From NCBI RefSeq assembly GCF_014633365.1, contig NC_068347.1:22714433-22778432 (forward strand): DNA of 64,000 nucleotides. Reading direction: 5' to 3'. The stretch comes from Diospyros lotus. Lineage: Eukaryota; Streptophyta; Magnoliopsida; Ericales; Ebenaceae. Positions within the stretch are counted from its first letter, which is position 1; each line of letters begins with the position of its first letter. The notes beneath the pieces are model-generated. The model was given only the letters and a program-made list of their open reading frames with translations. It was not told where the DNA came from and ran no database searches. Shown here one piece after another: positions 18,671-32,230 of this stretch. Both the position numbers and the translations under genes were made by a program.

Positions 18671-20250
18671 TGTAATATCCTAGATTTTAAAAAATTCAAA
18701 AAAAAAAAAATAGAGATAGTGATGTATCTAAAAAAAATGGTCTACAAGGCTCTTGTAGGTATTTCAATAATTTTGAAATTAGGGCATTAATGAAATTTTA
18801 AAAATATTTTGTGGGTGCGAGTGACTTTTTCTAAAAGCCAAGCACAACAAAAAAAAAAAAAAAAAAACAATCTAGGGGAAATTGTGTTTTTATGAAATTT
18901 ATAGAAATTAAGAACATAAAAAAAATGGCCTTACTCAAATTAAATAGAATAAGGGCAAAATGCAAATACTTGAAACATTTGGAGTGTGAATACAAAACAT
19001 AAGTCATTGTCACACTACAACATTAGTCACCTCATTCAATAGGCCTACAACAACTATGAACAAGGCCATTCGACAAGCCTACGATAGTTACGAACGAGGC
19101 CATCGATAGGCTAGACATCTTGATTAGCAAACAAAGCCTTTGATTTGACTATTTAAGGAAGTTGGTCGATCAATTTTTGCTTATTAATAGGGCATGGGTT
19201 TACCAAGGAAAAATGACTCAATCAAGCCATCTATGTATTAAATTGAAGGTTTTGAGTTGAGAGCATAAGGAGAAATTTGGGAGGTTTGGGAAGTCTTGGT
19301 GATGATTTAGGTGATTTTTGCATCATTGTTGGAAAATTATCAGTCCTCGACCTTTGAGCCAATTCAACAATGGTTGATCAAATTCTGGGCAGAACTAGAA
19401 GAATGAGAATAAAGAATAGGAAATAAATAAAGAGATGATGAAAATAGAAGAAAGCAAAAAAAAAATGTAACATTAACCAACCGACAATGAAAAAACAACT
19501 ATAAAAGATAATCAATTCTTAGGCACATGTATCAGATGCACCTAGCCAACACGGTTGGGTCTGGCGCATGTAGCACACATGTAGAATAGAAAAAGGAAAA
19601 TAGAAAAGAAAAAAATAAAAAAATAAAGAAAAAAGATGAGAAATAAAAAAAATCTTAAAAATTTTTTGAAGTAAAGTGACGCGTCAAGCAAGTTTGAGGT
19701 TCAAGAAGTATTTTAGGCACATCATTTGAGAATGACACAAATCAAGAAAGTGAGATTTATTTACTTATTAACGAATTAACTTAAGTAACTCTTCTCAAAA
19801 ACTCAATTTATTTATTATGTATTATTAATTATTGTATTTATTAATAGTTGTGATACATCAAAATGTATGTTATTTGCATTAAGAATGTGACTAAATTGCA
19901 TGTATATTATTGTTTGACCATGATAAGAAAATGAAGTTAGTTTATAAGGTTATTTACATTATTTTCAAAGTGACAATTAATAAGATAATCATCGTAACTA
20001 CATCATGATCAAAGTTAATATATTATATGTTGAATCAGCGTGACTAGGTTGAGTGACATCATGTACAAAAATATTTTTGAGTCATTACTAAATAATTTAA
20101 CATTTAATATGGCATACTCAAAAGTGCTAGCTGACTAGTAAGTTAGTAATAGCAAGAACAAGGAGAAGATTCATGACTAGCTTGTTAGCGAGGGCATTTT
20201 TGTAATTTTATATTATTTAGATATAATTTGTGTTTTCTTAGATGATATAA
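18671..20250 (+). mobile_element. LTR-like copy starting TGTAATATCC
   Basis: Starts TGTAATATCCTAGATTTT, the start shared by other LTRs here (56128, 53939 and, mutated, 21830). Blocks at 18950-20210 match 4780-6530 in order. The right boundary is not resolved. There are no coding frames. Confidence 0.45.
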
Positions 20251-20743
20251 TTTTGAACGCCTACATTTTATATCTTTAAAGCTATATTTTAAATGAATAC
20301 ATATTAAAATTATATACCTTTCATTAGGCTACTATTTAGACTCAATTCTATGCATCATTCTAATTACATGTCTTAATTTTATTTTATTGACAATGTTATG
20401 TTGGGGAGTTGGGGCGTGTTTAAATTACTAGATTATATATCATTATCCATTTATTAATACACACCTAAACATTAAGGCATTGTAAAATAGTTGATATTAA
20501 TGACATACCCAAACACCAAGCATTTTAAAGTAATTGTATTTGGATAAATTTTTAATATTTATTGTCTTAAGAATAATGATTAAAGTATAATATATATAAT
20601 TTTTATATAAGATATATTTATTATATTTTGTTTTTAATCTCAAACCTTTCTTATTAATCAATTATAAATGCACCTTAATGTTTTTGTTCAAACTAAGGTA
20701 CATTTATTGTATCTTAAGTTAATGGTTAGTATTATTTTTTTTA
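20251..20743. other. AT-rich spacer
   Basis: About 500 bp of AT-rich sequence with no gene, repeat boundary or regulatory motif that I can support. Confidence 0.5.
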
Positions 20744-21116
20744 AGGTAATATTTGTTAAAATAGGCAAAATAAGAGAATATCAAGATAAGGTCGGAATGT
20801 TTTTCGGACTAAGATATAGAATAGTTAAGATAAAGTTGTGAAGCATTGCAAGATTTTTATCAAACTATTTGTTAAATATTTTAAAATATATTAGAGAACA
20901 CAAATCATCATTTTTTTCTTATCTATAAAGACCAAAATATGCTTATCTTAAGGAGAGGGATATAAGCATATCTTGAACAATCAATATAAGAGGTCATTAA
21001 TGATTTTTTCAAGAATTGTCAGAAAAATTTAACAAACATGTTGAAAATAATAGAAATTCGGAATGCATCCCATATCTTGGCTTTTTCACCCCATATCTTG
21101 ATTAACAAATGCCCCC
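20744..21116. repeat. Possible MITE with imperfect terminal inverted repeats
   Basis: The left end GGTAATATTTGTTAA and the reverse complement of the right end (GGGGCATTTGTTAA) are similar, and imperfect pairing (AAGATA-GG blocks) continues for about 50 bp. No convincing target duplication is visible, so the limits are uncertain. Confidence 0.35.
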
Positions 21117-21119
21117 TAT

Positions 21120-21296
21120 ATAAATAATATTATAAGTTATGATTGATGACAATGTCATCAATTATTTGACGCCTCCTTATTGGAGGAGATTAAGGAGACC
21201 ATGTATCTTGTTTTCTTTGCCTAACACTTCCTCCAATGACGATATAACACATGAATGATGACACTATCATTAGTCATAACTCATAGCATTATTTTA
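21120..21296. repeat. Foldback element with 40-bp inverted repeats
   Basis: 21120-21159 pairs with 21257-21296 at roughly 32 of 40 positions. Shared core words are GTTATGA and TGTCATC. The inner part is about 97 bp. It is probably a small MITE. Both arms have drifted, so it is not recent. Confidence 0.55.
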
Positions 21297-21589
21297 AATA
21301 ATTTCGCTAAATAAATTTTACAACAAGACAACAAGGGAATTAAAATTCCAAAATAATTTATGAAAATGATAGTATTAGTAATATACAATTATTATATCAA
21401 AGTTAGATAATCATAAATTCTTGAATTTTGTTCCATTTATTATTTATATAATGAATTTTAATCTTTATCAAATATATACTTAAATTTTTATAATTGTAAC
21501 AATTACACAATACTGTTAGATTCAAACTAACGAAGTAATTTTTTTACAAAATTTCATTAAAAATTAGAGAATTGAGAACATTTAAAAAA

Positions 21590-21790
21590 ATGGTAAATTG
21601 CAATATCCCCTGTAGTTTCAGTTATTTAAGGAGACCCCCGTGGTCAAAAATGTTTTTAAATGTGCTTATGGTTTATATTTCTTTCCTTACCCTCTCCTTT
21701 ACTAACTTAGTCACTTAAACCATAATTAAGTTAAATTAAATTAATTAAATAAAATTGAACTAAATTTAATCACACAAAATAAAAAAACAA
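21590..21790 (-). repeat. Dispersed repeat copy (empty-site paralogue of element B)
   Basis: Its reverse complement matches the two flanks of element B (25190-25302 joined to 36596-36690). Both include GGTTTAAGTGA, AAATATAAACCATAAGC and GACCACGGGG/AACCACAAGGGG. It is therefore a copy of the repeat into which B inserted. It is AT-rich, without coding potential, and the repeat class is unknown. Confidence 0.7.
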
Positions 21791-21829
21791 AAATTTTAAC
21801 AAATAAAATGCCAAAAAAAATAGGAAAGC

Positions 21830-21899
21830 TATAATATCCCAAAATTTTGGAAATAATAATAAATATTAATTTCGGTATTTGAGGATTTAAGGTATCAAG

Positions 21900-21972
<73 letters not shown>

Positions 21973-24546
21973 GTAAATCAAATTAATTTAAATTAAATTA
22001 AATTAATTAATATGTTAAATTTGTGTGGCTGTGTGCGTGTGCTTGGGGGCCAAGTATGGCACAGTGGCCTTTCTCAAGAATTAAAATAGAAAGCTGAGGA
22101 AAGTGAGAGAACGAGAGAAAGAGCAATGAGCCGAGAGATTGAGGGAGGGGGAGATGAAGGGAAAGGGAAAGAGATTGAGAGATAGAAAGAGGGAGAGAGG
22201 CGCAACAACCATGGAAGCTGGCCAAGCTTCACTCGGCCATGGTAGCCGAGCCAGGAAGCAGCAGCCAGGGGGGGCGACGCGGGCAGCAGCAGCAGCGCAC
22301 GTGGCCGTGGGAGGCGGAGCTGGAAACGGGGCTGGCCAGCGGTGCTGCTGGCCGGAGGAGGCAGCAGCAGGTGGCCGCTGGTGCGTGCGGCCATGCTGGT
22401 GCGCTGAGACAATTGTGCGCGGGAAGAAGAAGAGAAAAGAAGAAGAAAAGAAAAGGAAGAATAAGAAGAAGAAAGAAAAGAAAAAAAAAAGGAAAAGGAA
22501 AGAGAAGAAAAAACATACGCGTAAGAGCAGAGGCGGGGAAGAAGAAGAATGAGGAAGGAAGGAAAGAAAAGAAAATAAAGGAAAATAAGGAAAAATAAAG
22601 GAATTTTGGGATCTTTCGGCATGAAAAATGATCAGGTATGTGGGTAAAAATTAGTAGAAGCGTTATAGGATTAAATTATAAATTTTATACGGTTAGATTT
22701 AATTAATTTAAGTCATAGTTCTATTATACACAGGGAAATGTTTTACTTTGCATCGGGAGCACAAGAGAGGCTGAAATCAACCGTTTTCAGGCAAGCTCAT
22801 AACCCTCTACTCGTGTTCTTTAATTCCCGTAAGAGTCTCTGTGGTTTCTAGTATTTTATTCCCTCCCTCACCTTGACTCGATTCCACGCTTTAATAATAA
22901 TACTTTGCGTGACAACCACCCTATGATTTATATGTTATTAATGAGGTTATTATTGATGAAATAAGTTGAGCAAAGATATCTTGGTGTCTTTCATTTTGAC
23001 CGTTACGGAACTTTGTATCGCTCCATTTTTTTTGGGAATGATGCCGAACTCGATGGGTTAGGTTCTTAGAAGAGTCGGTATGATTTATGGGGTTATGTTA
23101 AAGAGTTTAATTGGACAAATAGGTGGTTCATTTCCATGTTTATAAGGGATGAGAATGAGAACAATATTGTGATGTTCGTGAGATCATGTACATGAAGAGT
23201 TATGGAGAAATGTTGTGTAATGTTAAGTTTAGAGGATATAAAGTTAATAGTGTCAGTAAATGTGTGTCTAAGGGTATGGGTACAAAGCCACTGACTGTCA
23301 ATCGTGGGTCGTGGCAGTTGATGGCTAGATGTATGGGCGCCAGTCATCGGTTGTTACGATAAGCGATAGACGGCCAGAAGAGCTGGTACTCCAGATTCCA
23401 GCATTGGTTTGTGCATATCATGATGTGTGTGCTACAAAGGGGCTGAGTTGCATTCACTTAGGGACATGATTTGTGTGAGCATTTGCATGACTCGGTTGGT
23501 TTAAGAGCTAACTTGGGTATCCTAGGCGAGCATATGCATTTAGAGCATGCCGCATGTGTGTATTCTTATGTGGGCGTAGTAGGGCTTGATGCTTGGTTTA
23601 TGGGGGCATTGTCATCACGTTTATGCTACAGAAGCCATTGCATTTCTTATGTGTTGCATTGCATGGTTCTATTGTTACTGTTATTCTGGGCGAGAGTACC
23701 GTGCCAGGTGTTGGGAGTCCCAACTCGGGTGAGCTTCGGCTCGGCTTAGATATTAGCTCGGGGGTGGCCCGAGGGAAGACCAAGATCGCAGAAGGATATG
23801 ACAATGTGATGGATGACAAGAAAAGCATATGAGGGTATGATGGGTAACAGGAAGAACATGTAACGAGTATCAGGAAAAGCCAAATGTTGAATGTCAGGAA
23901 AAGCCGACCATGGTCAGGAAAAGGCGGGTCTTTATGGAAAATGAAATGGTAGCCTATGTTAGGCTGCAACAGGTTTGTATATGGAACCTGGGTGCCAATG
24001 TGTGACTTATGTGGGCCCCTGGTTCCTTATGTGCAGTTAATTTTATGTTATGCATTTAGAAGTAAGGCACATATGGCTCATGACATGGTGTGGTTGCATT
24101 GGCATAAATTGCATGGGAAGTTATGGGAAGAGTCCAATCTTTAACCTATAGCCTTCATTTCATGAGCTTGCTGAGTCTCGCGACTCACATTTACTTTCCA
24201 TCATTCTAAGTAAGAGAAACGCCTATGATAGCAAGTACGTTCAGCGGGGTTTGGGTCCAGGCCGTCGTGTCATGGTAGCAAGTGCAATGCTCTCCTAAAA
24301 CTAGATCCTGGGTGTCATTGTGCCTTTGTTAAGGTTAATGTTTACGTTTTTTAGATTAACGTATGTTATGTAAGCCTAGGTGGCCTAAGTGATGAATGGT
24401 TTTTGTAAAGATGATTATGAGATGTTATAATTAAAAAATATTATGATTTAAATAAGGATTGTGTTATTGTTCGGTATCATTTTAATAATGACCCTCTCAC
24501 AGATCTTCTTTGTACACGAGGAGGTTTCGGGAGGTGGGCCGTTACA
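21830..24546 (+). mobile_element. Probable solo LTR (2.7 kb)
   Basis: Begins TATAATATCCC (a TGTAATATCCC start with G to A) and ends GGGCCGTTACA. The flanks AAAGC (21825-21829) and AAAGT (24547-24551) look like a target duplication with one transition. In order it holds an ATA microsatellite, a GA-rich leader (22090-22200), a GC-rich block (22200-22420) and a purine tract (22420-22600). It then has long U5-like sequence. No internal region follows, hence a solo LTR. The GC-block frames on both strands are composition artefacts. Confidence 0.65.
21897..21972. repeat. (ATA)n microsatellite, about 25 units
   Basis: Uninterrupted run of the ATA/TAA trinucleotide, inside the solo LTR near its 5' end. 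Likely length-polymorphic. Confidence 0.95.
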
Positions 24547-25189
24547 AAAGTAAAGAGAGAATATTGGTTATTGCATCTTGTTCTTCCTTGTTAACATCAT
24601 TTGTCATTTTTTTATTTTTTTTTCTTTGCTGCTAGATTCTTTATCTTCTTCACCTATTTCTTTTCTTCCTTTTCATTTTATTGGTCAATTCTTTTTTTTT
24701 TAATCTTGTTATTGTTATAATGGATGATGTGTTCCTACAGACTAATTAAAACTATCATCGGAGGAAGAGTAATGGGGTGACATCAATGGCATCGTATTGG
24801 GTTAGGAGGACAAAGGTGAAAAGTAAAGTAATTGATCACATCCATAACATTTAAATCTAAAACAACCTAAGCATTTAATTTATCCATTAATCCTCTATTT
24901 ATCTTTTTCTACCTTTCTTTTTACGATTGTCAATCAAGAATAATGGAGAGAAAAAAAGAAAAAAAAAAAAAGGAATAAGACAAAAATATAAAGAATCATC
25001 ACTGGTGAAAATGAAGAAAAAATGAACGACATTAGGGATAAAGAGAGATGCAATAACAGCTAACATTTTCTCTCCGCCTCCCTACCTTCTTCCTTGCAGT
25101 TGTTGGCGACGACAAAAACCTTTATCAGTAACTTTTGGGTTGTTTAGTCGAATAACAAATTTTGTTCTTTAACGTTATTTTATTAGTTA
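24547..25189. other. AT-rich spacer
   Basis: Poly-T and poly-A rich sequence without an identifiable gene. Nothing supports a function. Confidence 0.5.
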
Positions 25190-25302
25190 AATTTAGTTTT
25201 AATCTTATTTAATAATCATTTAATTAATTTCATTTAGCTTAATTAGGGTTTAAGTGATAAAGTTAACGATATGGAGAAAGTGTTTAAACAAAAAATATAA
25301 AC
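25190..25302 (+). repeat. Left half of the repeat interrupted by element B
   Basis: Matches the reverse complement of the copy at 21590-21790, up to the TSD TAAAC (25298-25302). The match continues on the other side of element B at 36596. Confidence 0.7.
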
Positions 25303-25978
25303 TGTTATACGCTATTCCCGCATCACCCCTTTATGGGCCAGGCTCAGTCCAATGGGCCGGCCCAATCACCCAGGGCTCGAAAAATCCTGGCAACCTCGTC
25401 AAACGAAATCCATACACTACCGAAGCTCGAAGCCTGTAAAGCAAGCACCTTGCGAGCTCCTGATAAAATCCCTAGCGAGCTCTCGACAATCGACTAACGG
25501 GCTCGCTATAAAACCCTCAGTTCTCTGTACCACTCGGGTCGCTGGCCTAAAACCATTAGCTCGCATAAGTGGTAAAGCTGCTGAGAAGTCAGAGGTAGGG
25601 ACTATTCACTTTACCTGCAACAGCCCATGCCCCTCGTAATGAGGATCCCACTCCCGATTTTGTGTAGACGATAAGGGCTGTTTGTCCCCCATTATACAAT
25701 CATTGTATTTCTTTATGTTATCTAAATTGTAAAAGCCCCTTAGTATAAATAAGAATCATAGATAATATAAGGGGCAAGGAGAGAGAGAATAATCAGATAC
25801 CGCCATCCTGAAAGAATAATCAGAGTGCGGTCATGGAGTAGGTATCGTTCTGGCCGAACCACGTAAAATTCTAGTGTCGATTCACGTCCGAGATCTTTGT
25901 TTTCTTCTTCTTGGCACTTTGGACTTACTCACCGCTGCCCAAAAATGAATCGGGGTCGGCTGAAATTGAACGTCGACA
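25303..25978 (+). repeat. Element B 5' LTR
   Basis: Runs from TGTTATACGC to GTCGACA. TATA candidates are TATAAAA at 25507-25513 and AGTATAAATAAG near 25741. It is followed by TTTTGGCGTTAGAGGGAGG, a probable primer-binding site whose tRNA I cannot name with confidence. Confidence 0.92.
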
Positions 25979-26017
25979 TTTTGGCGTTAGAGGGAGGGCC
26001 CGCTCTGATCGATAGCC

Positions 26018-29000
26018 ATGGCAAGAGGAAGGAACACTCGAAGTTCCGGGGCAATGATCGACCCACCAGAAAACCACTGTGATCGATCGCGAGATTTTCC
26101 ACCAAATGGAGGGCTCGTTGCTTCAACAACAGATATCCCTTTACCACCGCCGACCGGAGACGCCATCGGCATACCACCACGTTTCCCTGTTCAACCCACG
26201 AACCCAATTGCCGGGGCAGGGGCAATCCGGGACTGGCAGCAACGCTAGGAAGCGTTAGAGAATACAGTGATGCAACTCGCTGACGCGGTCAGAATTCTGG
26301 CCCAAGCTCAAGCGCGGGCTGCCTACGATCCACCGGCGTCGCCTCGTAGGGTCCGCCAACCACGGGAAGAGAGACCTCCACCCGCGGAAGAGGATATCGA
26401 GGACAACTATCCACTCCCAAATCACCACTCCCCGGTCCGACAAAGAAGTAGGCGATCGCAGGCCCAGCAATCGGCAGGCCTGGACTCAACCGTGGAGGAG
26501 CTATATCAGAGGGTGCGATAGCTGGAAAAACGACAAGGAGTCCGCAGCCAGAGTAATGGCCATAGGGATAGGACGCCGTTCACCAGAGAGATTGAGCTCA
26601 AACCCCTCCCCCGGAGATTTAAAGTCCCAAGCATGCCACAATACAATGGGGACAACGACCCCTATGATTACCTGGATGTGTACAACGTGCAAATGGATTT
26701 GTAGACAACCAGCTCGCTGGTTAAATGTTGGGCCTTCTCGACAATCTTGGGTGACATTTCCTGAGCTTAGTTCAGGAGTCTTCCGCCTCGCAGCATCAAC
26801 AGCTGGGAGGAGTGCCAACAGAGGTTTCTCAACCAATACAGGGCTCTAAGAAGGCAGCTCGCACCACTTTGTCACCTCGCCACAGTATTCCAAAAGATAA
26901 ACGAGCCATTGAGGGATTCATTGCCAGGTTCAAGCGCAAGGTGAGCAACATCGAGGATCCCTCCGATGAAAGTATCTTGACAGCAATCTCCGTCGGCCTC
27001 CGAAAAGACGGGAAGCTCTATGAGAGCATCTACAGGACCCCGGTTAAAGATATGGGGGAATTCTATGAATGAGCTTACAAGGAGATCCGATGGGAAGACG
27101 CCTTTAGGTCAAAGAAACCCGTCAGGTCGAGAGAAGAAGCTGGGGGCTCCAACTAGAATAAGAGAAGGCATAACGGAGACGCCGGAAGGGAAGCCCGGGG
27201 GGAGCTCTCAAACAATGAAGTCTTCAAACGAGCTCACAAGGCAGAAGGAGATGAGCGACCTCGTAGGTCGCAGCGCTTTGACAGCTACTGTGCCCTATTC
27301 GACCCCTAAGAAATGATCTTCACTATGGAAAGAAACAAAGAGGAGTTCGGGAAGCCCAACTCGCTGAGAACTCCCAGCAAATTCTGAAATAAGGAAAAAA
27401 TTTGTGTATACCACAACGAGGCGAGTCACAACACCTCCCAAATGTTGGGCCCTAAGGGACGCCATTGAGGATCTGATAAGAAGGGGTTGCTTGAAAGATT
27501 ACGTGGTATGACCAACCAATCAACCAGGCTAGCCACCAGTACAGCAGCCGCCCCCTTCCGATGATAAGCGCTCACTGGCTATGCGAACTATCTACACGAT
27601 TCATGGTAGACCTCACCTCGCGGGATCCTCTCACAAATCCCACAACAAATACGTGCGTGAGGCCAACCATGTCTTGTTGGCGAGGTCGGGCGAACAGTCG
27701 TTTCCCGCGAAGCGATCTAGGAATAACCCAACTCCGGAGGACATGGTGTTCTCGGAAGAAGAGGCCAGGGACGTCCATTAGTCGCACAACAATGCACTCG
27801 TTATACGGGCCCAAATCAGTAACTCCGAAGTGCAAAGAATAATGGTGGACACGGGCAGCTCGGTAAATGTAATGTATAGAGCGTGCTTCGATCAGATGGG
27901 TTTGGGATCAGAATAGTTGAGCTTGTCCCCAGAGCCGCTCTATGGATTCACAGGGGACGCAGTGATCCCTGTCGATCGGATCAGCCTTCCCTTCACCATC
28001 GTCGGGGATGCGAATCGCCAGGCCACCACTTTGGCGGAGTTCCTAATTATAGACTGCCATACAACGTTGTGCTCGGAAGACCTGTAATGAACGACCTGGA
28101 TCTAGTCACTTCAACCGGGTCGCTTACAGTAAAATTCCCGACCCCCAATGAAGTAGGATGTGTACGGGGCGAACAACACCTCGCAAGACGTTGTTATGAA
28201 GACGCCCTGAAAATGGGAGCAAAAGGAAAGAAATTGAATATCATCGTAAAAGATGGCTTGCGACCGACCGATCAATGACAGGCTAATCACGACCTGGATC
28301 CCCGCGAGGTTAACTGCTACAGATCCATCGGCCCCATGGAACAGCTCGAAGATATCTCAGTCAGCGAGACAGACAAAGAAAGACACCTTAAGCTAGGAAA
28401 AAATCTAGCCCCCGAGGTAAAATCCCAACTTACCAATTTCCTGAAAGCTAATCTCGATGTATTCGCATGGAACCACGAGGATATGGTAGGGATCGCCCCA
28501 GAAGTCATGTCGCACAAGCTTAACGTAGATCCGAGCTACAAGCCAGTGCGCTAGAAGAAGAGGCCAATGACTCCAGAGCGCTATGCCGCTCTCAAAGAAG
28601 AAGTGGACAATCTCTTAGCAAACAACTTTATCAAAGAGGCCCATTACCCGGTCTGGGTGGCCAACCTGGTCTTGGTAAAAAAGAAAAATGGGAAGTGGAG
28701 GATTTGCATCAACTTCACCGACTTAAACAAGACTTGTCCTAAGGACAACTTCCCTATCCCCAGAATCGATCAGCTCGTGGATGTAACAGCTAGTCACCCG
28801 TTCCTTAGTTTCATGGATGCCTATTCGGGCTACAACCAGACCCCCATGAACCCCACCAACCAAGAGCACACCTCGTTCATCACCGACCGGGGGCTTTATT
28901 GTTATAAGGTCATGCCTTTTGGATTAAAGAATGCTGGCGCAACCTACCAAAGGCTGGTAAATACGATGTTCGAGGCACTGATCGGAAGAACCATGGAAGT

Positions 29001-31551
29001 ATACGTTGACGACATGCTGGTAAAATCCGAACAAGTAACAGACCACATTTCCAATCTGAGAGAAATGTTTGGAGTCCTCAGGAACTATCAGATGAAGCTC
29101 AATCCACTCAAGTGCGCCTTCGAGGTAGCCTCCGGAAAATTTCTTGGGTTCATGGTAAATAACCGAGGCATCGAAGCCAACCCAGATAAAATAAAGGCTC
29201 TACTCGACATGAGGTTGCCCGTAAGGAAGAAGGAAGTACAAAGCCTCAATGGGCAGGTCGCAACTCTGAGCCGCTTCATTTCAAAGGCGATCGATAAGTG
29301 TGCCCTGTTCTTCAAGCTTTTGAAAAAGGCTCAAGACTTCAGATGGATAGAAGAATGCGAATCCGTATTCCAACAGCTAAAGGAATACATGGGACGAACC
29401 CCACTACTCGCCAAACCTAAGGAGGGAGAAAAGTTGACCTTGTACTTGGGAGTATCCCAACAAGCTCTCAGTGCGGCCCTCGTCCAGGGGGAAAAAGGGG
29501 TGCAGCACCCCATATATTACGTCTCCAAAAGCATGATTGATGCAGAAATAAGGTACGCACCGATTGAAAAATTGGCTTACTGTTTAATAATGGCATCAAG
29601 GAAGCTGCGACCTTATTTTCAAGTCCATGAGATCGAAGTCCTGACCAAGTACCCACTGAAGCAAATCTTGCAAAAGCCAGATACCTCGGGTCGCTTGCTA
29701 AAATGGTCTATCGAGTTCGCTATGTTCGACATAAAGTACAAACCAAGGACGGCAATAAAGGGACAGGCATTGGCAGACTTCATTGCCGAGTTCACTGGAC
29801 CAATTAACAAAGAAGTGGAGAACTTGAAAGAACAATCCTGGGAATTATACGTCGATAGGTTATCAAGTGAACAAGGAGCGGGAGCCGGGGTTATGTTAAT
29901 AAGGCCTGAGGGCCACAAGATCCTTTGCGCCCTGAGGTTCGGGTTTCCGGCCACCAATAATGAATCTGAATATGAGGCCCTATTGGCAGGGCTCCGCCTG
30001 GCAAAGGAAATACGAGCTAAATTCTTGGAGATCTTCAGTGACTCTCAACTAGTTGTCAACCAAGTGCCAGAAGAATACCAGACCAAAGACACAAAGATGG
30101 TGGCATATTTACAGAAGGTACGCGAACTCTTAGCCACTTTCGAAAAATATGAAATGCACCAGATCCCCCGTTCCCAGAACTCTCATGCGGACGCGTTAGC
30201 TCGCCTAGCAACTGCCGATGTAGAATTCTTGGGAGACATACTCGTTGATTTTTTGGCTACCCCAAGCACAGAACAACGAGCTGAAACGCTGGTGATCACG
30301 GCGCCCCAAAACTCATGGATGATTCCCATTCTGAAGTACCTGCAAGATGGGAAACTGTCGGAAGACAAGTTGGAAGCACGTCATCTGCGAGCTCAAGCAG
30401 CTCGATATTGCATCTATGATGATAGACTATACAGGAGGGGGTTCTCAGCCCCACTCCTAAGGTGCATTGACGGCACCGACTGCCAGACCATGCTTGAAGA
30501 AATTCATGTAGGTTACTGCGGTAATCATGCAGGGGCACTCTCACTGGCACAAAAGGCCCTCCGGCAAGGGTTTTATTGACCCACCATAAAGCAAGATGCC
30601 GTAGAGACGGTCAAGAAATGCGAAAAGTGCCAAAGGTTCGCCAAGGTTCCGAGAGCTATGCCAGCTTACCTGTAGCAGATGAGCAGCCCGTGACCCTTTA
30701 CCATTTGGGGCATGGATCTAATCGGTCCACTCCCAACGGCTCGCGGAGGGTGCAAGTATGCCATAGTGACAGTTGACTACTTCACCAAATGGGCAGAGGT
30801 CAAAGAGCTCACGCAGATCACCAGTGCAAAGGCATAAGTGTTTACATGGGATAACATAATTTGCAGGTTCGGAGTGCCGTAACAAATAATAAAGGACAAC
30901 GGAACCCAATTCACCAGCGAGCAAATCATCCAATACTGCGAATTTATGGGGATCCAAAAAAGTTTCACCGCCGTTGATCACCCACAGGCCAATGGGCAGG
31001 TTGAAGCTGTCAACAAAATAATCAAGCAGACCCTGAAAACAAAGCTTGAAGCAAGAAAAGAGGCTTGGGTGGATGAACTACAAACAGTGCTCTGGGCTTA
31101 TCGAATAACAGCTCGAAGCAGCACTGGAGAAACCCCATTCTCAATGGTGTATGGATCGGAGGCTATGATCCCCGCTGAGAATGAAGTGGCCAGCCACCGA
31201 ATGGCCACCTTCAGTTCAGATCGCAATAACGAGCTGCTAGCAGCGAATTTGGACCTGCTCAAGGAATCAAGAGATATAGCTCGCGTAAGGGTCATCGTCT
31301 ATCAACAAAGGGTGACACGATATTACAACAGGAAGGTCCGAATCCGATGTTACAACGTCGGAGACCCGGTACTACGTCTGGTACTCCCAGGAGCTCGGGC
31401 GACAAGCGATGGCACCCTAAGCCTTAATTGGGAAGGTCCATTTATCATCAAGGAAAATCTGAGTAACGGAGCATATAATCTAGCAAACATGGACGGTTTT
31501 CCTCTCCCACGAGCTTGGAACGCTGAACACCTTCGTCCCTACTTTAAATAA
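26018..31551 (+). pseudogene. Broken gag-pro-pol of element B
   Basis: Gag blocks are spread over several frames from 26018 to 27500. One has KVPSMPQYNG near 26630. The protease block with VDTGSS is near 27847. RT to second RNase H stays open at 28567-30579 (670 codons, YVDD box near 29008). The integrase zinc finger follows, and the integrase core and tail are open again at 30946-31551. Against element A, a CAG codon has become TAG at 28552-28554 and a TGG has become TGA at 30577-30579. Gag has further stops and frame changes. The RT keeps its catalytic residues, so decay is recent enough for all domains to be legible. The copy cannot make a functional polyprotein. Confidence 0.9.
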
Positions 31552-31669
31552 ATGTAATTGTTCTTGCCCATGCTCTGTCTTTTTATTACGAGTAACCCTC
31601 ATGGTTCTGACTAGAATTTATGAACTTTCGTTGCACTTTATTCTTATTGGTATTCGATTGAACACCCCT

Positions 31670-32230
31670 GAAATGAGGGGTTGAGAGACCATGGTCTGCG
31701 AGCTGGGGCCTAAGTAACTTAGCCACTATGTAACGACCTAACTGAGCATTCATCTTGGTCCCTCCATCAGGTCATGGACTGCGAGCTGATAACCATTTAT
31801 CTTGACTTAATGTCATGGTTTGGAACCTACTGAGCAACCACTTCCACAAGTATCTCCGAGCTAGGGTTTACTAGCCCAGGTCCTTTTATCTTGGCTTAAG
31901 TCATGGCCTGCGACCTACCTGGGTGTTCCCTTTTGGTTCAATTAAAACTTATAGAAGCCACTGTGTGTTAACTGAGGCCGTAATGCGACCTACCTGGACA
32001 CATATCTTAGCCATGCAAGTCAACGAAATAACAAGCCATGACACGTTAGCTAGGGTCACCCTGTAACCCGCCTGAACATATAACTTGGCGGTACAAGTTG
32101 AGTTTGCACTAACTGGGGTCCTTTTATCTTGGCTTGAAGCCATGGTCTGTGACCTACCTGAGTGTTCACTCCCAATTTGTTAAAGCTTGTCAAAAGCCTC
32201 AATATGTCAGTCGAGTCACGACACAATCTC
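31670..32230 (+). repeat. Degenerate repeats after pol of element B
   Basis: Phrases such as TCTTGGCTTAAGTCATGG (near 31890) and its variant near 32128, GCGACCTACCTG and GAGCTGGGG recur at irregular spacing. It occupies the same place as the 96-bp array of element A, between the pol end and the antisense gene, but the sequence is unrelated at sight. Confidence 0.5.

Noticed and set aside
22007..22622. Open frames on both strands in the GC block of the solo LTR
   Set aside because: Low-complexity, different in each LTR copy, and located in an LTR.
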